Source: an uncultured Prevotellaceae bacterium
Lineage (GTDB): Bacteria; Bacteroidota; Bacteroidia; Bacteroidales; Bacteroidaceae
Direction: 5' to 3'
Assembly: GCA_946539475.1 (NCBI GenBank)
Contig: CAMNHM010000005.1
Span: 1 to 46,701, forward strand
Length of the DNA: 46,701 bases
The position numbers were made by a program, and so were the translations under genes. The notes beneath the pieces were generated by a model, which saw only the letters and a list, made by a program, of their open reading frames with translations, ran no database searches and was not told the origin of the DNA. Positions 41,300-46,701 of the stretch are shown piece by piece (the stretch's first letter is position 1; each line of letters starts with the position of its first letter).

Positions 41300-41504
41300 C
41301 AGGCAGGCTGGACTCGTAAATTTCTGATGTATAGACTGTTTTCTATGTTGTCAAAGGTTGACCGTAGTACCCAGCGTAGTACCCCTAGGGGTAGTGGAAG
41401 TCGGAAATTATTCGCAATCTTACGCTCAGAAAAAGTTTAACAAACGGAATGAAGCTGTGAAAGTCATCGAAAAGAGCATCGACGGCGACCGCACCTTCTA
41501 CCAT
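41300..41504. other. Gene-free stretch with a palindrome and a possible coding relic
   Basis: A perfect 14-bp palindrome TACCCCTAGGGGTA lies at 41380-41393. From about 41394 a plus-strand frame without a start encodes NYSQSYAQKKFNKRNEAVKV and ends at TGA 41517-41519, just where the hairpin array begins. It reads like the C-terminal end of a lost gene. I recognise nothing else. Confidence 0.35.
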
Positions 41505-41855
41505 GCCGCCCCCTTCTGAAGCCTCCATCCACCTCCATATTTCCGTCCCCCTATAAGGGGGACTCCAATATGAGGTGTGAGGCTTCATCTCCCCCACGAG
41601 TAGCGTGAAGAGTCATCCTGCCACGCAGCCCCCTTCAGAAGCCTCCTCCCCCCCCCCTCCTATCTGTCCCCCCTGTAAGGGGGTGACATGATATGAGGGG
41701 TGAGGCTTCCAGAACCCCCACGAGTAGCGTGGAAAGCCATCCTGCCACGCAGCCCCCTTCAGAAGTCTTGTCCCCCCTCTTATATCTGTCCCCCTCTATA
41801 GGGGGACTTAGATATGAGGGGGAGACTTCCAGAACCCCCACGAGTAGCGTGGAAA
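41505..41855. repeat. Tandem array of three ~122-bp hairpin units
   Basis: Three units have matching landmarks at 41518, 41638 and 41762, giving periods of 120 and 124 bp. Each unit contains CCCCCTTC(T/A)GAAG, a pyrimidine-rich run, a central hairpin of GTCCCCCT / AGGGGGAC type, a returning GAGGCTTC or close variant, and CCCCCACGAGTAGCGTG. In the first unit GAAGCCTC and GAGGCTTC form an outer stem. Units 1 and 2 end CATCCTGCCACGCAG, and unit 3 ends where the 22-bp array 4 begins. No ORF is credible. If transcribed, each unit would fold as a long hairpin. Confidence 0.8.
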
Positions 41856-41858
41856 GTC

Positions 41859-41946
41859 ATAGTAGTTGGCACTGGAAAGTATAGTAGTTGGCGCTAGAAA
41901 GAATAGTAGTTGGCGCTGGAAAATATAGTAGTTGGCATGCAAAAAA
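41859..41946. repeat. 22-bp periodic array 4
   Basis: ATAGTAGTTGGC occurs at 41859, 41881, 41903 and 41925, exactly 22 bp apart. The following ten bases are similar in the first three units (RCTRGAAAR) and diverge to an A run in the fourth. The array directly follows the last hairpin unit. Beyond it lies a shorter direct repeat, TACGGTTGTG/TACGGTTGCG, at about 41968-41985. Confidence 0.88.
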
Positions 41947-41961
41947 CCATTGATGTGCACT

Positions 41962-42180
41962 TTATCGTACGGTTGTGTACGGTTGCGCACGTTGTGCATG
42001 ATTCGCCCCTCGCGGATGTAGTACCTTTGCAACATCAAAGAAACGCTCCCAACTCTCATCTACGATTCCAGCATCGCGAAGAACATCCAGGGCATCATCA
42101 CCGCGCTCTCCGCCTGTCTGTAGCCACGTACTCTGACGGACTTGTTCGGACTTTGCTGCAAACTCTGCAACTGTTTTCAT
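41962..42180 (-). CDS. Possible small protein, unknown, perhaps truncated
   Basis: 72 residues. The first ~50 (MKTVAEFAAKSEQVRQSTWL, then GGERGDDALDVLRDAGIVDE) read like a genuine soluble helical protein with consistent codon use. The last ~18 residues fall in the TACGGTTG direct repeats and look random, so the gene may be cut off by the repeat region. No promoter or clear ribosome-binding site precedes it, and no family is recognised. Confidence 0.35.
   Translation of the reverse strand: MKTVAEFAAKSEQVRQSTWLQTGGERGDDALDVLRDAGIVDESWERFFDVAKVLHPRGANHAQRAQPYTTVR
42022..42030 (+). promoter_or_regulatory. Orphan promoter-like -7 element
   Basis: TACCTTTGC on the plus strand with no plus-strand gene downstream before rpsO (42439). 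If real it would give a non-coding transcript antisense to the small ORF, or a second rpsO start. It may be chance. Confidence 0.3.
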
Positions 42181-42314
42181 CCCTGATCCGTAAAAAGTCC
42201 GGGTGAGTCCGTGGCAAATTGGAGGGATGGAGTGAAATCAGGGTAAAACCGTAAAAAAACGTTAATATCTGAAAATAACTCTTGTCTTATGTGCCTGATG
42301 TCTCGGCTTTTTTG

Positions 42315-42323
42315 TACCTTTGC
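42315..42323 (+). promoter_or_regulatory. Promoter -7 element of rpsO
   Basis: TACCTTTGC, 115 bp before the rpsO ATG. Confidence 0.65.
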
Positions 42324-42329
42324 ACCCGC

Positions 42330-42438
42330 TTTTCGGAAACCCCGAAGCATTCGACGCTTGTGAAGCGGCTCTGATTAAAGGCTGTCAGCGGCGGAAGGAT
42401 GTTATGAGCACCAACATTTTTAATCACATTCAAACACC
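42330..42438 (+). promoter_or_regulatory. Long structured leader of rpsO
   Basis: About 110 nt separate the promoter from the start codon. The leader contains a small stem (TTTCGG-aaacc-CCGAA, near 42332-42347) and GCGGCTCTGATTAAAGGCTG. S15 commonly represses its own translation through leader structures that differ between phyla, so this leader is a candidate autoregulatory element. I cannot identify the binding site by eye. Confidence 0.4.
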
Positions 42439-42708
42439 ATGTATCTGGATCAAGCAAAGAAGCAGGAGATTTTCTCCCAGTATGGTGAGTCAGCCACCGA
42501 CACCGGTTCGGCTGAGAGCCAGATTGCTCTCTTCACCTATCGCATCAAGCACCTCACCGAGCACCTGAAGCAGAACCACAAGGACTTTGGTACTGCCCGC
42601 TCGCTGACGAAGCTCGTTGGCCGTCGCCGTAAGATGCTGAAGTATCTGTACAACACCGACATCAACCGCTATCGTGCTATCGTGAAGGCTCTTGGCCTGC
42701 GTAAGTAA
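42439..42708 (+). CDS. rpsO: Small-subunit ribosomal protein S15
   Basis: 89 residues, exact family length. Signatures: YGESATDTGSAESQIALFTYRI (15-36), LTEHLKQNHKDFGTARSL (39-56) and VGRRRKMLKYL (60-70). It binds the central domain of 16S rRNA and is an early assembly protein. Monocistronic here, with a terminator at 42741. Confidence 0.98.
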   Translation: MYLDQAKKQEIFSQYGESATDTGSAESQIALFTYRIKHLTEHLKQNHKDFGTARSLTKLVGRRRKMLKYLYNTDINRYRAIVKALGLRK

Positions 42709-42740
42709 GGTGTCTCACCCCTTTGATTGCTAAAGGCAAT

Positions 42741-42780
42741 AGCCCTGCTGCTCTCTCTTCGCTTGAGCGGCAGGGCTTTT
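42741..42780 (+). terminator. Terminator of rpsO
   Basis: AGCCCTGC (42741-42748) pairs with GCAGGGCT (42770-42777), followed by TTTTTC. It lies directly against the stop codon of the convergent M20 peptidase gene. Confidence 0.88.
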
Positions 42781-43848
42781 TCATAGGCTGCCGTCCAGGC
42801 CGTTGAGCAGGTTCCAGTAAACGTCCATTGCCCTTTGTAGCTCGCTCAGGCAGACATACTCGTCGGCGGCGTGCGAGCGTGAGGACTCGCCGGGGCCTAG
42901 CTTCAGCGAGGGGAACGACATCAGTGCCTGGTCGGAGAGCGTCGGCGACCCGAAGGGTGTCATCCCCATCTCCACGCATCGCTGCACCAGGGGGTGGTCG
43001 GTGGCTATCGCCGAGCTGTGGAGACGGAAGGATCGTGCCTCCAGGCGGCATTTCTTCATCCTCTTCTGCAGGAAGCTGAAGACATACTCGTTCTGGTAAT
43101 ACTCGTTGGTGCGCACGTCGAGCACGAAGTGCAGGCGGTCGGGCACGACATTGTGCTGCGTGCCGCTCTCTATCACGGTCACGGCCATCGTCGTCGGCCC
43201 CAGCAGGGGGCTCACTTTCCGGAATCGCCATCCGCGCAGGAAGACGAGGTCGTCGAGGGCCTCGTAGATAGCGTTCAGCCCGTCGCCGCGGGCGGCATGT
43301 CCGCTGATGCCGTCGGCATATCCGTCGACGACCATCAGCCCTCGCTCTGCCACTGCGGGCTGCATGCCCGTGGGCTCGCCGACGATGGCCACGCTCACCG
43401 GTGGCAGCAGCGGCAGCGCGCGGGCGATGCCGTCCTTCCCCGACACCTCCTCCTCGGCCGATGCGAGGAAGACCACGTTGTAGGCTCGCTCCACCGCCAA
43501 GAGGCGGCGGTAGGTTGCCAGTAGCGTCACCAGGCCGCCGCCGCAGTCGTTGGCTCCCAGCCCGTAGAGGCGGTCGCCCTCCGTCGTCGGCACGTGCGGC
43601 TGTCGTGTCCACGATGCCACGGCCCTGACCGTGTCGACGTGTGCGTTGAGCAGTACCGTCGGCTTCCCTTCGTCGTAGTCGGGGCATGTGGCCCACACGT
43701 TGTTAGCTTCGCGCCTGGGGTTTAGTCCCCACAGCGCCATTCGCTGCTCCAGCAGGTCGCTGGCCTGCTGCTCCTCGCGGCTCACCCGTGGTGTGGCAAT
43801 CAGCTCGTTGAGCAGTGCCACGGCGTCGTCGAAATACACGTTTTCCAT
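42781..43848 (-). CDS. argE: M20-family metallopeptidase (acetylornithine deacetylase-like)
   Basis: 355 residues from the ATG at 43848. Zinc-site motifs: LLNAHVDTV near 67 (His, Asp), YGLGANDCGGG near 92 (bridging Asp), AEEEVSGKDG near 127 (catalytic Glu and zinc Glu), and GEPTG near 152. The final His is in RSHAADEYV near 325. A dimerisation lid domain (SGHAARGDGLNAIYEALDDL) sits in the middle. The length and motifs fit the Bacteroidetes ArgE/DapE group, which removes an acyl group from ornithine or succinyl-diaminopimelate. The arginine-pathway assignment is likely but not certain, since no arg genes are adjacent. Confidence 0.8.
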   Translation of the reverse strand: MENVYFDDAVALLNELIATPRVSREEQQASDLLEQRMALWGLNPRREANNVWATCPDYDEGKPTVLLNAHVDTVRAVASWTRQPHVPTTEGDRLYGLGANDCGGGLVTLLATYRRLLAVERAYNVVFLASAEEEVSGKDGIARALPLLPPVSVAIVGEPTGMQPAVAERGLMVVDGYADGISGHAARGDGLNAIYEALDDLVFLRGWRFRKVSPLLGPTTMAVTVIESGTQHNVVPDRLHFVLDVRTNEYYQNEYVFSFLQKRMKKCRLEARSFRLHSSAIATDHPLVQRCVEMGMTPFGSPTLSDQALMSFPSLKLGPGESSRSHAADEYVCLSELQRAMDVYWNLLNGLDGSL

Positions 43849-43952
43849 CTCTCTTCTCGTTTTCTTTTTGTGGGCAATGTTACTGCGCCCCTTCGGTAGC
43901 AAGCATCCTTTGGCGGAGCGGCAGGGAAGGGGTGTGGCCAGTATTTTGGCTA

Positions 43953-43960
43953 CAAATGTA
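43953..43960 (-). promoter_or_regulatory. Promoter -7 element of the M20 peptidase gene
   Basis: TACATTTG on the minus strand, about 105 bp upstream of the ATG at 43848. Confidence 0.5.
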
Positions 43961-44284
43961 CGAAAAAAAAACACAATGGCAATGGGTGTCAAGTGAAAAA
44001 GTGGTAATTGAGCGTAAAAAGTGGTGTCTGCGTCCCCATTCTCCTGGCTAATGAGGGGGTGGCGAACCTGTTTCTTGCGCGTGACGGGAGTGAGCTTGCG
44101 CTGCCAGCGCCATCAGTGCATGCGGGGCACTTTGTCGTCGCATCATAAAAAAATCGGGGAAAAAATATGTGTGATACAGAAAAATTTCGTAAATTTGGAT
44201 AAAAACGCAAACCTTTTGTAAATAAAGGCAGTTGCAAGGATTGAGAAAAATCTGGGTTACGAACTGGCAACGGTTCTCATTTCC
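43961..44284. other. Gene-free boundary between GC-rich core and AT-rich island
   Basis: Base composition changes here from GC-rich (the M20 gene) to AT-rich (the SIR2 gene). A GC-rich patch at about 44030-44140 (GGGAGTGAGCTTGCGCTGCC) is followed by A/T runs. I see no gene, tRNA or convincing attachment site. Confidence 0.4.
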
Positions 44285-44374
44285 TCATTCTGCCGCGATT
44301 TGCTTATCAAAGAACTCCCGATTCAGAGCCACCAGCCTGTTTAATGACTCTTTGTCGGGGGCAAAGATACACAT
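44285..44374 (-). pseudogene. Short coding-like relic downstream of the SIR2 gene
   Basis: A 29-residue minus-strand frame reads MCIFAPDKESLNRLVALNRE, then FFDKQIAAE and a stop. The amino-acid pattern (amphipathic helix, natural stop) looks like the true end of a protein. The sequence at its start, TATCTTTGC (complement of 44361-44369), also matches a promoter. It could be the last piece of a third gene of the defence module, or a promoter with chance coding pattern. Confidence 0.3.
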
Positions 44375-44455
44375 AATATACGAGATAACAAAATAATTAA
44401 TGGATTTATTTGATGTGGAGCTATCCATAGGAGTATCCCCAAATCCATAATAGCT

Positions 44456-45697
44456 CTATTGAAATAAATTACTTTTTACATTGTCTATGTCAACTTTGCA
44501 GATTGTCGCCCGAATATCCTCTGCAAATCTTTCAACTTTCTCTCCAGCATATTTATCAATGATGTAAGACGGTTTATTTCTAAAGTCAAAATTCTTCTGT
44601 ATGAGTTCGTTTATTCCTTCATCTTTACAGCCATAACCCACTATGATAAGTTTCTCTGCATTTTGCATATTATTCTTGAACTTCTTGAACAATTTTTTGA
44701 ATAATAAAGGTTCATTGTATCGTTGGATTTTTGATGTTGTTCCAGTCAAGAAATCCGAATGATATGCAAAGGGAGAAATGTCATAACCAAATTTTGATTT
44801 TCGACCTTTCATGATGTCCCCAGCTCCAATACCCCATTTAATTTTTACATATTTCTCTGGTATCATGAAACCGTTAGTATCAATGCGGTAGAATAGTACA
44901 TAATCAAGACTGCCATGAAGCTTATATAGTCTTATTGGCTTAGTATATCGCCCAGTATATCTTTCCAATCTACAATGATAAGTAACATCGTCATGTTTGA
45001 GTTTTCCATAGTACTCTGATCCATACTCGTCAAAACCATCTGAAATGTTTCCGTTAATAAAGCCTGTACGGTTAAACGACTCAAATAGCAAATCGTGATT
45101 CAGTGTATGTACGTTGACTATGTATTCTTTGCTCAATTGAGATAAAAAAGTCAGGAATCCGTTATAGCCATCAAAGAAATTGAGTTTAAAAGGTTCACCA
45201 TCATACCAAGACTTACCTTCACCGTCTTTTAGTAGATGTGCAGCCATTTGGTTGTATATATGTGATACGTTTGAGAGGTAATGGTCGAAAGTCTCATATT
45301 CGCTAAGTAAATCAAAGCACAAAGATTGATAGCGTTTTTGTCTTACATCGTCAGACTTTATGAAGTCATAAAATCCCTCATAGTCGAATTTATTACCATG
45401 AGCTATCGTATATTCTTTGATTAGACGTTTGCAGAACATGAAATATTTTTGGTGATTGTTAAAAACCCCATCCATCTGAAATTTCGGTTTCATCCCATCT
45501 GTTGAGTTAGTTAAACTTCCTCCAGGAGAAAAATCAAGCGTACTGTCATCAAAATGAAGTAAGCCCTCATTCATGTCATTGCCAATCGGATAACCTTTAG
45601 GAGCAGAGAAACCTGCTCCTAACAGAATTGAAATCGACTTTCTTCCTACCTGTGGGATTTCATTATCCTCTTTGTCTAAATCAATCTGCCATTTCAT
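44456..45697 (-). CDS. SIR2-domain protein, probable NADase effector
   Basis: 413 residues, AT-rich unlike most of the window. SIR2-like Rossmann motifs: GAGFS (27-31), TLNHD (198-202, the TxNxD motif), KLHGS (259-263, His261 as catalytic base) and VGYGCKDEGIN (353-363). All core NAD-binding elements are kept. There is no Cys4 zinc module like that of deacetylase sirtuins, which fits the SIR2_2 group found in anti-phage systems (Thoeris, DSR, Avs-type). There such domains destroy NAD after infection. It lies 18 bp after the Abi_2 gene and is very likely in the same operon. Effector activity is inferred from family and motif integrity. The region between 31 and 198 is helical and may hold the sensing or oligomer surface. 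Confidence 0.85.
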   Translation of the reverse strand: MKWQIDLDKEDNEIPQVGRKSISILLGAGFSAPKGYPIGNDMNEGLLHFDDSTLDFSPGGSLTNSTDGMKPKFQMDGVFNNHQKYFMFCKRLIKEYTIAHGNKFDYEGFYDFIKSDDVRQKRYQSLCFDLLSEYETFDHYLSNVSHIYNQMAAHLLKDGEGKSWYDGEPFKLNFFDGYNGFLTFLSQLSKEYIVNVHTLNHDLLFESFNRTGFINGNISDGFDEYGSEYYGKLKHDDVTYHCRLERYTGRYTKPIRLYKLHGSLDYVLFYRIDTNGFMIPEKYVKIKWGIGAGDIMKGRKSKFGYDISPFAYHSDFLTGTTSKIQRYNEPLLFKKLFKKFKNNMQNAEKLIIVGYGCKDEGINELIQKNFDFRNKPSYIIDKYAGEKVERFAEDIRATICKVDIDNVKSNLFQ

Positions 45698-45715
45698 ACT
45701 TATCTGTCCTATAGA

Positions 45716-46639
45716 TTATTTCCAAATCGGCTCCTTGTGCCAATCACCCGTGAATCCGTATTTATAATAAGGTATATTTTTGTAGCCGTCAAGCAAGGCT
45801 AGAAGTTTGTCCTTTATCAGGTTATCTGGATATACAGCATTGCAAAGATATATCATGGCGGAAATCACTCCGTATGGTTTCTTCTTCTGATTGTCCGTTA
45901 ATGGATTCAGTAACCACTTGTCACGATGTCCTTTGGGGTTGGTCACTTGTTTGGCAAGGCTACGGTTCCAAAGACGTGAGTGGTGGGCAATGATGTTACG
46001 AAGCACAGAAATGGCTTCCAGCCAACTGGATAGCTCTTTTGCGGAATACAGCCCGAAGTCGTTGGCAATGGCAGCACGTTCTGGCAACTGGCTCTTTAAG
46101 TTCTTGTACATTTTGGAGAGTGTGCCAAAGGTGGCACTTTCGAGAATCATCCATGCATCAGGATTGTCCCCCTCCATTGACTCCCAATCCCAATTAGGGT
46201 GCTCAGATATATACTCTTTGGCAAAAGGCTCAGTGCTACGGTCAAACTCATGTTTGAGGTCAAGCACGAAATCCTCGTAGTAGTCCTTACGCTCAAAAAG
46301 AGAAGAATCCAAGTACCAAAGTCCGCTACCTTTTGCCTGTGACAGATGGTTGATAATCTTCGCCCTCAGTGCTACCTCTATTATCTCAATGGCATCAAAG
46401 AGAATTAGCCGTAGATTGCGGTCAAAGTTATATCGGGCAATGACATCATCAAACAAAGCACCCTTTTTAAAGTCATGCTCTGTTTCCTCATCTTGCATAT
46501 CCGTCCAATAATACTTCAATCGGAAATAACTGATGTGCGCCAAACAATGCTTGGCTTTCTCTTCATTGCTGAACACCATGCCCCTTGAATGGAGTAGGCG
46601 GATTTGTTCTTCTATTGTGCGTGGCTTCTGATTGCTCAT
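45716..46639 (-). CDS. Abi_2 (AbiD/AbiF-type) abortive-infection protein, HEPN superfamily
   Basis: 307 residues. Family opening TIEEQIRLLHSRGMVFSNEE (8-27) and HISYFRLKYYW (35-45), with FDRNLRLILFDAIEIIEVALRAKI near 72-95. The HEPN motif Rx4H is present as RNIIAHH (Arg214, His219), followed by SRLWNR. Abi_2 proteins block phage growth in lactococci and related systems occur widely; HEPN domains are commonly RNA-cleaving. Here the gene is first in an operon with a SIR2 gene, so RNase and NADase activities may cooperate. Base composition is AT-rich. The upstream sequence carries a terminator from a gene beyond the window, and no clear TAnnTTTG promoter is seen in the 62 bp available. Confidence 0.88.
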   Translation of the reverse strand: MSNQKPRTIEEQIRLLHSRGMVFSNEEKAKHCLAHISYFRLKYYWTDMQDEETEHDFKKGALFDDVIARYNFDRNLRLILFDAIEIIEVALRAKIINHLSQAKGSGLWYLDSSLFERKDYYEDFVLDLKHEFDRSTEPFAKEYISEHPNWDWESMEGDNPDAWMILESATFGTLSKMYKNLKSQLPERAAIANDFGLYSAKELSSWLEAISVLRNIIAHHSRLWNRSLAKQVTNPKGHRDKWLLNPLTDNQKKKPYGVISAMIYLCNAVYPDNLIKDKLLALLDGYKNIPYYKYGFTGDWHKEPIWK

Positions 46640-46650
46640 TGCTGTCTATA

Positions 46651-46691
46651 AAAAAGTGACCCGCCAGCAGATCTACGGGATGCCGACGGGT
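46651..46691 (-). terminator. Terminator of a gene beyond the window edge
   Basis: On the minus strand ACCCGTCGGCA (complement of 46681-46691) pairs with TGCTGGCGGGT (complement of 46659-46669) with two G-U pairs, followed by CAC and TTTTTT. It separates the Abi_2 operon from whatever lies upstream. Confidence 0.75.
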
Positions 46692-46701
46692 TCTGTTATC
46701 G

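Noticed and set aside
41505..41855. Insertion sequence or transposon
   Set aside because: No transposase frame, no terminal inverted repeats bounding the whole region, and the structure is a tandem array.
44030..44150. tRNA-like attachment site at the AT-rich island boundary
   Set aside because: No cloverleaf can be folded and no direct repeat matching the other end of the island is seen within the window.
43989..44270. 93-residue minus-strand frame upstream of the M20 gene
   Set aside because: Starts at a TTG, composition looks random, no signal or family pattern.

Overview
This window looks like a chromosomal segment of a Bacteroidetes bacterium, most likely of the Prevotella group. Many genes are preceded by the Bacteroidetes -7 promoter motif TAnnTTTGC. 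The gene content also fits: BlaI/M56 pairs, outer-membrane beta-barrel proteins with carboxypeptidase-regulatory-like N-termini, and carbohydrate-active enzymes with the usual signal peptides. The core genes are GC-rich. Two or three accessory patches are clearly richer in AT. I see no tRNA, rRNA, CRISPR array or intact insertion sequence. Layout: 1-500 is the 3' end of a succinate dehydrogenase/fumarate reductase iron-sulfur subunit. 1007-3960 (minus) is pgeF behind a three-gene cassette of two DUF488 proteins and a dual-OB-like protein with a phage-like tail. 4114-6658 (plus) holds a D-Ala-D-Ala carboxypeptidase lipoprotein and a secreted carboxylesterase. 6776-9581 (minus) is rseP and dxr, separated by a MITE-like inverted-repeat element. 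9901-10433 is a type II toxin-antitoxin pair. 10858-13497 is a secreted SGNH esterase with a degenerate second SGNH-like module. 13822-17804 is a BlaI/M56-TonB/thioredoxin-like operon. 17977-24677 holds pnp, a short FNT-type channel, a DUF418/GH16/secreted-protein operon and upp. 24687-31983 (minus) holds a GH2 enzyme, ispG, purE, a PAP2-like protein, rpoN and an unknown protein. 32073-33053 is dus. 33263-41234 is a second BlaI/M56 operon followed by two paralogous outer-membrane proteins and the scar of a third. 41300-42438 is a gene-poor repeat region. 42439-43848 holds rpsO and an M20 peptidase. 44456-46639 (minus) is an AT-rich two-gene module, Abi_2 (HEPN) plus SIR2, which looks like an anti-phage abortive-infection system. 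How the genes work together: dxr and ispG are two steps of the MEP isoprenoid pathway. PgeF, the carboxypeptidase and RseP act at the cell envelope. The SGNH esterase, GH16 and GH2 enzymes and the carboxylesterase suggest plant or algal glycan use. The two BlaI/M56 units look like membrane-protease signalling switches that control nearby envelope genes. Most unusual features: (1) the Abi_2-SIR2 pair; (2) the DUF488-DUF488-dual-OB cassette; (3) four separate intergenic arrays with an exact or near-exact 22-bp period, each with its own unit sequence; (4) two 7-bp tandem arrays that each begin at the stop codon of a minus-strand gene; (5) a tandem array of three ~122-bp hairpin units; and (6) a remnant that joins what looks like the 5' end of an outer-membrane paralogue to its 3' end. 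All calls come from reading the sequence; no database search was run.
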